This document shows, in pieces, positions 22,316 through 32,109 of a stretch of DNA of 51,928 nt. Every line of letters starts with the position of its first letter. Position 1 is the stretch's first letter. Below the pieces are notes generated by a model. That model ran no database searches and was not told the DNA's origin. It worked only from the letters and a program-made list of their open reading frames with translations. Source of the stretch: Corinectria fuckeliana (taxonomy: Eukaryota > Ascomycota > Sordariomycetes > Hypocreales > Nectriaceae); assembly GCA_019137255.1 (NCBI GenBank), contig WPDH01000445.1, positions 1 through 51,928 on the forward strand, written 5' to 3'. Made by a program: the position numbers and the translations under genes.

Positions 22316-22758
22316 ATGGTGAGCTAGCCTGCTTTCCCCATGCCTACCACCCCGGCTGGGGAATCTCCACAGACCAAACCAACCAACAACCGTGGAATGG
22401 ACGACGACGACGATGATGAAGCTAACCCACCGGCTTTCACTCCCACAGGCGCAAACTCCCGAGCAGCGACGCCGCAACGCAAAGTTCGCCAAGGACAACG
22501 AGTCCCGCATGGGCAAGTCCGAGGAGCAAGTAAAGAAGCGCGTCGAGAAGGTGACCAAGTCGCCCATCTCCATCTTCTGGCTCGGTACGTCGGATCTCCT
22601 TTTCGCCACCTCCTGTCCCTTTGTGTTACACTGCATTACACCGCGATCATCACTGCTGCATAAACGTCACCATCTAACATTTGCATCCTCTAGTTCTCCT
22701 CGGCTTCATCATCTTCGGCGGACTCGTCTTCGAGATCATGGCGCGATTCTTCAGCTAA
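22316..22758 (+). CDS. ysy6: RAMP4/SERP1 (Ysy6) stress-associated ER protein, 67 aa
   Basis: Exons 22316-22318, 22449-22584 and 22694-22758. The first coding exon is the ATG alone: GTGAGC follows it directly, and the 130-base intron ends in CACAG before GCGCAAACTCCC. The protein reads MAQTPEQRRRNAKFAKDN, a basic segment, then SPISIFWLVLLGFIIFGG and a short tail, that is, the QTP...R..NAKF signature plus one C-terminal membrane anchor. RAMP4/Ysy6 binds the Sec61 translocon and stabilises membrane proteins during ER stress. Tail-anchored topology. Too short and too split to show as a single ORF; the total length (67) is typical of the family (about 65). Confidence 0.9.
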
Positions 22759-23164
22759 ATACCATCACACAACTGTATCACAAACCGCACACACATACGC
22801 TCTCTTCCCGTCCAGGATTGTCGAAAGCTCTAATAAAGGACCTGGCCCCGACCAGCTGTTTATTGAGAACGTGAGCAATGCTGCTGCTACTACTAAGACG
22901 CCAGCAGCAGGAACGGGAGGGCGAGACTGTGCTCCAGCGTTGACTGGAGCTTTTCTAGATATCTTGGAATTTGTGGGACATAGGCGCAAAAATGGCATGG
23001 ACATAACTGGATTTCTTTTGCGAACAAGGACCCCGATTGAGAGAAAAATACAACCAAAGGGTTTCTGCTACTTTTGGTCTACCTGACGCCGTGCCGCGAA
23101 CCGTGACGGAAATGTTGATACCGAGCAAAGCTTACTTTGCCCGAGATCCGCCGTCATATACTCT
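22759..23164. other. Convergent 3' intergenic region
   Basis: 406 bases between the RAMP4 (+) and SMAP-domain (-) 3' ends. No gene seen. Confidence 0.5.
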
Positions 23165-24359
23165 CTATGCGCCCAGGCCACGACGCTTGCTGCCTGCTTC
23201 GTTCTTCATCTTCATGCCGATCTCGAACTGTCGCTGGATCTCTGCCTCAGCCTTGGTCGAATCGGACTTGCCTTTGGGGGCGTGCGAGACCGTGGGCGCA
23301 CCGGCCTTCTTGGCACCTAGGAGGCGCATGAATTTTGCTTGTCGCGCAGATCCTCCTTCGAGGTCATCGACCTGCCACTTCTTGGCCTCGACGGGTCCGG
23401 TTTCTGCCTCGTCTGCCTTTTTGCCTTTGCTCTTCTTGTCCTTCTTCGTCGAGGGCTCCTCGGTGGCGGTCGCCTCGGTAGCATCCGCGGCACGTTTCCG
23501 CTTCTTCTCGGCTTTCTTCGCCTTCTTGTCGGACACTTCGATTTCGGGCTCGACCTGAGAAGGTTCCTTCTCCTCTTGCTGCTCTACCTTTGTCTTTTTC
23601 GACTTCTTGGCCTTGGCCTTGGGCACGGCCTCCTCGTCCTCATCGGCATCGGCATCGGCATCGGCAACGGGGGCCTTCTTGGCCTTCTTGGACTTTTTTT
23701 CGTCAATCGTGGGTCGCGACTCGGCGCTGGATACGTTGCTCCGTTCGGACGCGGCATTGCTCAGGCGCCGCTGTTTCAGCAGGATCTCGTCGGCGGGGAC
23801 ATCGACGGGAACCTCATCCATGGTAGGCTTGGTCACAGGGACACCGCCCTCGGTCTCAGACTCGGCGCTGGAGCTATTCTCAGAGGAAGTATCGGATGCA
23901 TCGCTGCCATCGTTCTTCTCGTTCTCCTCGGAGTCGGAAGCAGCCTTAGAATCCTTCTGCTTCTGACAGCGTAGTTAGTCACGGAAGTGTCCACGAAAAG
24001 CCAACCTAGATTGCTTTACCCACCTGTTCGTCAACCAGCTGTTGGTACTGGGCAGCGGCCTTGTTCGCCTCGGCCAGGAGTTTCTGGGCCTTTGCCTGGA
24101 AATTCCGGGATCGTTGCAACAAGCGTCGCTTTTTCTTCTCGAGCTTGGTGGGCTGATTGGCCTCTAGCTTCTTGGATTTCTTGTCGGCCTTTAGTTCGTC
24201 GGCCAGCTTTCCCTCAGGGGTATCCTTGCGCGCGCGCTTAGCTTCTGCCTTGGCAAGGCGCTTCTTGTTGCGCTCTTCGGCCTTGAGCTTGTTGTTACGC
24301 TTCGGTTTTGATTTCAGCGACTTGAGCTGGTCTCGGTTCTTTGCATCGACGGGAGCCAT
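23165..24359 (-). CDS. Lysine-rich SMAP-domain nuclear/nucleolar protein, 377 aa
   Basis: Exons 24359-24024 and 23962-23165; intron 61 bases with a GACTAAC branch site. The first exon is highly basic and probably coiled coil (RNNKLKAEERNKKRLAKAEA). Then come acidic Ser/Asp/Glu tracts (SDSEENEKNDGSDASDTSSE), alternating K-rich blocks such as KKSKKAKKAP and a short run of DA repeats (DADADADEDEE). The last 75 residues hold the small acidic protein-like (SMAP) domain: KKWQVDDLEGG, RQAKFMRLLGAKK, EIQRQFEIGMKMK, ending RRGLGA. Proteins of this kind are nucleolar or chromatin-associated in animals (KNOP1-like). The cellular role here is inferred. Confidence 0.82.
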
Positions 24360-24697
24360 GACCGCGTAAGGGAATCAAGGCAGACGGCCCTGAAAACGGA
24401 GAAGATGCACAACTGGAAATTCTGTAATTGAGTAAAGCTCAGAAGTGGGCCGTTTGAGAGGGCGAGGGAGCGTGATGTTTCAACAATGAAGCATGGCACG
24501 ATGCAGTGATTGGCGTCGCTGGAGGGAAGCTGACGATAATCGCATCTTTTTCTGCCGGGCGGTGAAAGCGGGCGTCAAAGATTCGACCTCCACCTGCGGC
24601 GTGTAGGTGGAACTGTGGACCATGGGAGCTGGGAAGATGCGGGCAGCGGCAGTAGGGGTCCAAGTGGGGCGGGACGTTTGAGAAGGTGCGTGCAACC

Positions 24698-24743
24698 TAC
24701 CGGTACCTGCCTTTGCTACCTAGTACCTAAGTACCTACCGGTA
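24698..24743. repeat. Pair of TACCGGTA palindromes
   Basis: Perfect 8-base palindromes at 24,698-24,705 and 24,736-24,743 separated by CCTAGTACC-type words. Function unknown; just upstream of the SMAP-domain gene promoter. Confidence 0.7.
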
Positions 24744-27099
24744 CTAATAACTCAAGCGTCCGACTGCAGGCCTGCTTCACCCTCTACTAATAAATCCAGC
24801 TCACGTATGGTCTCAGGGAACTAGGGCACTAAAACTGTGTTGAAGTGAGTGACGTAGTAAATAAGGGTGGGTTTACACCCCGAATGTCACGACTATTGAA
24901 TGTAAAAAAAAAAAATCGTCTACTTACTGTTATGGCCTTGCTTGGTGCATCTACAAGTCGAGATGCATCGCCTTCGGTGTATCGTACATCTCGCGCATCT
25001 CCGCGCATCTCGCATCTAAACTGTACGGTACGAAATGTATCCGCTGCGTATGCCCCTGTAATAGGCGGCCGCCATGGCTCAACTCGCGGGCAACACATGC
25101 GTTATTCCTTTGTCTTATCCCGGTATATTGTGGCTTGACTCGTTATGTTCAGGCTTGCAGTGCGTTACAGTCATGTCGTCGCTAAGGCTGAGGATCTCCG
25201 ACTATGTAACCTTGGATGCCTAAAAATGGAGTCAGACTTCCAGCTGTTGGGCTTAGGTTCAGGCTTGTCTTGCTTCACCGGTACAACGGGCTGCTGCCAG
25301 GTCGTAGAGTCGGCCGACATCCCGAAGCCGTTGGTGGTTGTGAACGATGTATCTGGAATGCACGGCGGTGTGCGTTCATGCTGTACTTATGCCACAGTGT
25401 GTCAGATGTAAACGCTACACTTTTCCACTACTGCGTACACTCAATCGACTTATGATAAACATGCCTGGAAACTATCAGCCCCCTCGAAACCTTGAGTTGT
25501 TTGTACACCTGCCAGCTGCCGTGACCAGGGTGCTGCTATTTTCATCCGCCATTCAACCTGACATCTCCGCGGGACCTTGAGCCAAGATCTAACGGGGTGC
25601 CGTACCTATAATCCTCGGCAGACTTGGACCATCCTAAATACTCTTGGTCCCCCATAAGACGATGCGACTTACGTCTAGATCGCCGATGAAGATGACTCTC
25701 AGGCCTGGCCAAGCTCGCCACAAACGCCACCGACCTAATCACTCAGCCAGTTACGGGGACGTTATGCATCAATATGCATTAGGATACACTGAAATGACGC
25801 TTGTAAAAAGCCACCCAATTTACACCAACACCGGCTTCTCTCACTTGAGACAGATGGTTGGCGGGTTCAAAAATAGAAGCTTCTGTGCCCTTTCAGCCGT
25901 AGATTACGTCTCAAGATTGTACAGGTATGCCGGGCGCTGTAGAGATTAGCATTTTATTATCAGTCTTTTGGCATGATCACAATCCCTCCAAAGTTTTCAC
26001 CCTTCCCCTCATCCTTATCAAAAGAGCGCGCTTCCGGAATGCAGGATAACTTACATGCCTTAGCTTAACGCGTGGATATTTTTGGAAAATAATTAAAGGC
26101 AGCGGCGCTACGCATAGACAGAGGCGGCAGGGATGGCATGGTGTGGCTGGGTGTCCTGAGTGATACAACGGCATATCAACATTGTAAGCTACACAAGTGT
26201 AATTTACGAATTGCCAAAATGGGAATCGATGGGCTGAGGTTGGAGAAGCAATGAGATGAGGCGCCGCCACACAACGGCGTGGGCTATATTTGGCATCATA
26301 TCTCTGCATCATTCCCGTGCAATTTCTGGGGCACCCAAGGGGAAGGAAGGAAGCGTGTGATATGGCGGTGATGATCTCGATCACACGATCAGTCAACTCT
26401 ACGCCCCTTGCTGGACTAATAGCTGGCGGGTGCAAAGCCGGGATGGTGTAATTCTGGGTTGATTTGTCGCGTGGGCGAATAGACGTATGAGTGGTGCTGG
26501 GATCTGGTTGCTATTCGGGATCTGAAGGAGTAGGTATGACATGGTTACATAGTAGATAATTACCCGTTGACCTTGTTTTTATGAAAATTCCCTGTAGGGG
26601 CGAGGCTTTTCTATCCCGGTCACCTTCGCCATCTTATTGTTTCCAAGGATGTGTTGCTGTTGAACAATGATGCTTAAACCTTCCTGCTCAAGCATGAACC
26701 TAAATTCTCAGTGAGCAGTGTCTATGGCATTGACATAGACGATGTGCTCTGGTCCTCTACTTCTCTGCTCCAAGTCTCATCTCATCACGTCATCGAAGCA
26801 GTCCTTAGGTATCGTAGGGCTGAAGGGTAGGGCTGAAAGTAAGTGGAGTGACTGCGCCTCAGGCTGTTCTCAGTCGGTTGATAGCGGAGATGAGACAGGA
26901 GAGTGACGGACGAGAAGGCTACATTGCAGTGGGATTTCCAGGAAGCTCTGGGACACGTATACGTTATCAACTTAGAGTACTTACCTACCTTTACTCGCAG
27001 GGTCATCGATATGCCGTAGCAAGTGTCATGCTGTAGAAGAACCGCAGAACCCCGTCCAGGGCCAAGTTACACCACCATCAGATGTCTTAAAATAGGCAC

Positions 27100-27438
27100 C
27101 TACACTGCAGTCAATCCCCTCCCTTGCAGTACTTGCAGAACGACACTTTCTGCACGAAGACCAGCAAGCGTGATCTTGTCCACACAACATGAACTCTCAC
27201 ACTTCTCGTCAAAGTCGGCGATACCACCATACGCTGGCGTGGCGCCCGGGATTTCTTGTGGGAGCAAGACCGGAATAGGCCACGTGTGCAATGTAAATGT
27301 GGCTATGAGCAAAGTTAGAAAACAAGCCGTCTCAATGAATGACAAAGTAGATGTCGCGATCTCAGCTGGGTGAAAGAAGTACCGGGATGTCTGACATATT
27401 CCTCGAATAAGAAAACATAAGCTCCGGATCATCGTCAT
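27100..27438 (-). CDS. Doubtful small protein with hydrophobic N-terminus and Cys cluster
   Basis: An ATG-started minus-strand ORF of 112 residues in an otherwise gene-free region. A hydrophobic stretch (ETACFLTLLIATFTLHTWPI) precedes a polar part containing CESSCC. The layout resembles a small secreted protein, but the true start and exon structure are unclear; a CTAAC...CATAG signal inside could be an intron end. No family recognised. It may be chance. Confidence 0.25.
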   Translation of the reverse strand: MTMIRSLCFLIRGICQTSRYFFHPAEIATSTLSFIETACFLTLLIATFTLHTWPIPVLLPQEIPGATPAYGGIADFDEKCESSCCVDKITLAGLRAESVVLQVLQGRGLTAV

Positions 27439-29073
27439 AGCACATCATATTCGTGACTGTCAGAAGTCTGCTGCTCCGCCCACCAACGAAAAATGCCGCT
27501 GGTTCCATTGGCGTGGGGTTTCTCGTCGTATATCTCGGTTTCGGGGGCCCGCTCACACGCCTCAACGTAACTCTCGCGACCTCCAAGGAAGTTCAAGACG
27601 TTGCCCTCTCACGATCCGGACGCCACCACACTCGGGAATTTCTACGTTAGGCTTGGGACGACGCGTACCAAGGGTACCTTGCCTCTTCCACTCCCAGAAG
27701 TACCCCAAGAAGTCACATGCCTCTTCCTTACCTTAACTTGAGATACTATTAGAGGCCGTTGTCTCTTTTGACGCACGTGGCGACGACACCCTTCGCTAGA
27801 AATGATGGCTGACTGCGAATCTAGAATATGACTCCATTTCTTGGATGACTCTATTAAGGGTGGAACATGTGGCTGGAGGCTGGGACTGACTGGTGACTCT
27901 CATCCGCCTGTCTACCCTTTCCACTCACAACTCGGGATGAGTCGATGCTCTCGGTTTAGCCGCTTCAACCCGCGATGCAACTATATCCAGTACGCTCACA
28001 CTTTACAACTACAGCTGGCAAGTTGGGGCAAGGCTGCTGAAGGACCGCCCCGGGCACGTTGACAGGCTGGACAAGCTGTGAATTCTTCCCATAAGCTAGT
28101 AAGTCTGGAAATATAGGTGGTGGCTGAATGCTTGCTTACTTGCATCCCTACTCACTTAGGACGTACACACCCGACTCTTACCCCTAGTCCGTTTTCCAGT
28201 TCTCGCAGCTCCCACACACCCATGAATTCGTGCCATGCCTGGACCTTATATTTCCCGTTCCCCAGGCTCTAGCTCCCCAAGCTCATTGACAGATAGTGCC
28301 GGCTGTCCTTATTTCTCTAGGGTTCGCCATAGCTCCATTAGGTGTTGCGTAGAAACATAGAGCCACCTCCCCCCCAATAAACGACCCCATCCATCACGTT
28401 GGATTTCGACCTCATCTTAAGCTCTCTCCCAACCTGTCTTTTTACTTGGCAAATATCTCTTTTTTGGCCTCGGCTTCTTCTGCGTCATCCAGTGTGGTCT
28501 CATACCTGCCCTGTCTGCCCTCCTCGTTAGCCCCGGCCGACTGACACGGCCTCTGCAGATTCATTGCCGGATGGCTGCCCACCCTCTAGATTCCGTATGG
28601 CACGGGAAGCGAACCTGCTCGGGTACGTGCTTGGGCCTTTCATGTACATGAACTGCTCCGGTAAGCCATATCGACTTCGTCGTTGTTATGGTTGTTGGGT
28701 ACAAATCATAACGGCTACCCTCCGTCCGGTTTCTCGGAGACTCAAGCATCAGCAGCAATTTCTGAATGCGCCTTGGCCTCTTGTCACTTGACCCAACCAG
28801 TCATCTGCATCTCCAGCCCCAATTTAGTTTCAGTTCGACCATTCACTCACACCGAATCCAGAAAACATCTATTGTGCTGCATATAAGACCCGAAAGCCCC
28901 CTGCCAGGGTGAACCACCCTTACCCCCATCGACTATACCACGCCGCAGCAAGCCATCACTTGGGGGGCCCATGTAACGTATTTGGCCAATATATGTCCTC
29001 TCCCAAGCCATCTGCTAGCCCAGCTCATCGGCAACACAAGGGAAAGCGATCACTATAACCAGAACTCCTGAAC

Positions 29074-29683
29074 ATGCCTGAACAACACCCCAAAATGACC
29101 CCCGAAACTTCAATACACAGCTCTAGCAGCCCCCGCAATTCGAGTTCCCCGTCTACCAAGAAGTCCAAATCAAGCCCAAAGGACCTCGACTGGGCAGACA
29201 TCACCAACCCGGATGAGCGCCGACGGATACAGAACCGAATCGCCCAGCGCAAGTTCCGTGAGCTTCATTGTGCATCTCCTGAAGGACATTCCCCGTGAAG
29301 CTAACGCAGATCGTCTAGGAGAAAAGGCTCGGGAGGCCAAGGAACGGACAGAACGAGAGACTCGGAACCAAGAGTACGCCGGAAATAGCTATCGGATCCC
29401 CTCTCCCAGCGACTTTGGCACCGAAGAGCCCTCGGGCTTGCCTTGGGGGAGCTTCAACTTTTCCCACGTTTTGACTCGAGGCCAGGAGACAGCGAGTCGG
29501 CGGAGTAGCGCTCGGGAGACTTATACTGGAGGTGACGCATCCGCCTCGGTGCTCTACGGGGTGTCTTACGGGACGCAGTGGACGCAGTGGACGCAGACAG
29601 CGAGTTACGGCAGGAGCAGTGACGGCGATGAGGTTTGCTATGATGATCAATTCTTGTATGACCCGACCAGACACGGGCAATGA
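29074..29683 (+). CDS. bZIP-like protein with basic region NRIAQRKFREKAR, 182 aa
   Basis: Exons 29074-29257 and 29319-29683; a 61-base intron (donor GTGAGC, branch GCTAAC, acceptor TAG) splits the Arg in QRKFR. The N-terminus is Ser/Pro-rich, then DWADITNPDERRRIQNRIAQ and KFREKAREAKERTERETRNQ, a fungal bZIP basic region, but the following zipper is very short or absent. A conserved tail segment (AGNSYRIPSPSDF, GLPWGSFNFSHVLTRG) follows, as I recall from a family of small Pezizomycotina bZIP-like proteins. A nuclear DNA-binding role is expected; target genes unknown. It stands alone in a 6.6 kb gene-poor region. A second in-frame Met is at 29,095. Confidence 0.75.
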
Positions 29684-30975
29684 TGTGGCCGCAGCACTTT
29701 GTAGCTTCAGCTTCGTCCACCTCGGCCAGCGGGGACAGCACCCACAAGGCTCGTTATCTGTGGCCATGGCTTAAAGATGATTGCATTATTAGAGCACAGG
29801 TCGTTAGGGGGCTAGGTAATTGATACATTGGAGTATTAGGCACCGGGGGCGCTGTAGTACTACGATAGTAAGTGCTAGACATTAAACAGTATACTAGAGA
29901 AGACCAGGCTTATAGCGTGAATTGACATATGCTATAGCCTGGATAGGATGTCTCTTTAGGAATTACTAGTCTTGACAGCCTTTGAAGATGAGTCCACGCG
30001 AAGCCGGAGGGAGGGTACTGTATTTACTCAATTTGTGCCTCTGACCTGGTTGCTACGATGTTCGCAAGCGATATCGACCTTTATCTCCATCTATTACCAC
30101 TCCGTCTTTCATATGACTTCATACTCTCCGCCCTACGAACCAAAGCTGGTCGCACAAGTACTTACATACCCCGGGCTTGGTCATCGGTGACAAATGGAGA
30201 CAGATTGGATCTCCGTGGCACATTTACTTCGAGAGCCCTGCTCGTGACGTTGGCTTTATGTTCGTGGGAGACGCTTGTCATGAGGTTCATGCATAAGGAA
30301 TTGCTTGAGGCTTCTCCGGTATGTGAAAACTTCGAGATGTATTGATCCTAGTCATCAACGTCTCCTGAGAGCAAAACATGGTGCCCATCATGTTCGTTAC
30401 ACTGTAGATATGGCCATAAATCTTGGAAATTGCGGCATCCTGTCAAGTTCTTCTCCGTAGAGCATGCTTCTTCACCCTTTGATCGCGTGTCTCCAAACTA
30501 ACTCTTCGTATCCCGAAATTTGAAAGCGCCTACTCTAGCTCGGTGCGCTTCAGAGCAAGTTGCCAAACGTTCCTAAGTCGAACTCTAGGCATTCCTGTGT
30601 TTCCTTTATTTAAGAGGTGCCTAGCTATATCCTAGAAGTCCGAGTTCTTGCTTCATGCTCCATGAAATCGCGTAGTCTCAATATCGTTCTTGAGACGATG
30701 GCCGGATCGACTACGCCGGTGCCGAGAGAGCCATGCATTGCTGCTTCGTTTTATTCTCTGATGTCCTGCTCGGAGCTAGGAGCTGGGCTGGACTGGACTG
30801 AACGAACTGACGATGGATGCGTGGTAGGATCCCGTTCAAAGGGCCGATCGAGTTCCAAGAAAGCACGCATAGCCTCCCTTGTCACAGTAGTCAGATCCAG
30901 CCCATAAGCCCATCATAGATGCTGATACAACTACAGTCTTAATGTACACGGGACATTCCCTTCGCTAAGTGGACT
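29684..30975. other. Gene-poor region with a possible coding remnant
   Basis: 1.3 kb downstream of the bZIP-like gene and downstream of mS41. On the minus strand, about 30,745-30,912 reads as a coding-looking stretch (LDLTTVTREAMRAFLELDRP) ending in a stop, with a stop just upstream; it may be a decayed exon. Nothing else seen. Confidence 0.4.
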
Positions 30976-31668
30976 TTACATATGCGAGTGCATCTCGGCC
31001 TCCCGCTCGGCTCTCCGTTCCACCGACCTCTTCTTGAATCGGACCTCAGCCCTCCTCCGCTCACCACCGTCGATCTTTCGTCCCTGGCGGTGTTCCCACA
31101 TACCCTCCGTGACCTTGACGACCGCCCCCGACAGCCCGGGCAGGGGTCTTGCATAGGGTCCCACAATTGACTTGAGGCCTTGCACCCGGTAGCCCACCGG
31201 CCTGACAAAAGTTTCAACCTTGATTTCGGCGGCATCGCCATGGGGGACGTTGACGGCCCATTTCGAATCACGCAGTGTTGAGGCGGGCGGCGTAGCAATC
31301 TTCAAAACCGCCTCTCCGTTCTCGACATGCTTGAAGTCTCCCCCGGGGCCTAGCGCGCCCTTGCGGTATCGCTGCATCCAGTGTAACAGGTACCGGCGCT
31401 TGCGAGCAGGCTCGATGCCGAGCTCCTTGAGTTGGGGCGATGTGAGAGAGAAGAGGGCGTCCCAGGACGGGAACTTGTTGGCGTATTTGTTGAGGCCGCG
31501 GCCGATCAACGTGAGGAAGGTCGGCACATCGGGCACGAAAGGTACCGGCTGGGGAATCGGAGGTGCCGGTCTCGTCTTATGCAAGAATCGGATCTGGCCA
31601 GCTCGAGAAAAGGTGCTGCTGGTCTGCAGGAGCAGTCCCAAGGACGCTCGGAGTCGTTCGCTCTTCAT
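30976..31668 (-). CDS. fyv4: Mitochondrial small-ribosomal-subunit protein mS41 (Fyv4, IGR motif), 230 aa
   Basis: Single exon. The N-terminus (MKSERLRASLGLLLQTSSTF) is a mitochondrial presequence type. The IGR motif FLTLIGRGLNKYANKFPSWD lies near residues 51-70, followed by LFSLTSPQLKELGIEPARKR and RRYLLHWMQRYR, the SAM-like core of mS41. The C-terminal half is basic and specific to filamentous fungi. Fyv4/mS41 is part of the mitoribosome small subunit. Shares a 441-base divergent promoter with the Irc20-like gene. Confidence 0.9.
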   Translation of the reverse strand: MKSERLRASLGLLLQTSSTFSRAGQIRFLHKTRPAPPIPQPVPFVPDVPTFLTLIGRGLNKYANKFPSWDALFSLTSPQLKELGIEPARKRRYLLHWMQRYRKGALGPGGDFKHVENGEAVLKIATPPASTLRDSKWAVNVPHGDAAEIKVETFVRPVGYRVQGLKSIVGPYARPLPGLSGAVVKVTEGMWEHRQGRKIDGGERRRAEVRFKKRSVERRAEREAEMHSHM

Positions 31669-32109
31669 GGTGACTAGGCGAAGAGTTAGATCAAGTTTCT
31701 CTGAGGAAGAAGGCGATTAATAAAGACCTCGAGAACACACTAACATCGTTCAATGGATCACTTGGGGCGAGTAGGGCGTCCGCCTAAAGGTTCATCATCA
31801 AGCTTCGCGAAGCTCACGGTCTTGGAAACCTGGATCTCGAAATTTGAGAATTGGATGTTTGTTATGTAAGCGAGGCTGCTGCGTGGCTGAACTGGCAGCC
31901 ACAGTGGCAGGAATCTGTTGCGCCTTGGTGGGGCGGCCGGCTGACATCCATCCACTTCAGGCGGGCTACCCTCCTCTACCTACTTCCTCTTCCCTCCTAC
32001 ATCTCACTTATGCTAGGATTTTACTATTAAGATTGTGGAGGAGATCCCGGCGGTAGGACGTCGCCATCGTCAGCCCACAACCACAGCCACTCACAACAGT
32101 TCGAATATC
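31669..32109. promoter_or_regulatory. Divergent promoter mS41 / Irc20-like
   Basis: 441 bases between divergent start codons; must serve both genes. No specific factor site identified. Confidence 0.5.

Larger units (their letters stand above)
24360..29073. other. Gene-poor region, 4.7 kb
   Basis: Apart from a doubtful small ORF at 27,100-27,438, I see no coding stretch with family similarity on either strand. Two TACCGGTA palindromes sit near 24,698-24,743 with TACCTA words around them. Base composition is mixed and CpA/TpG are present, so it is not saturated RIP like the ends. No transposon end or long repeat is visible by eye. Confidence 0.5.
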
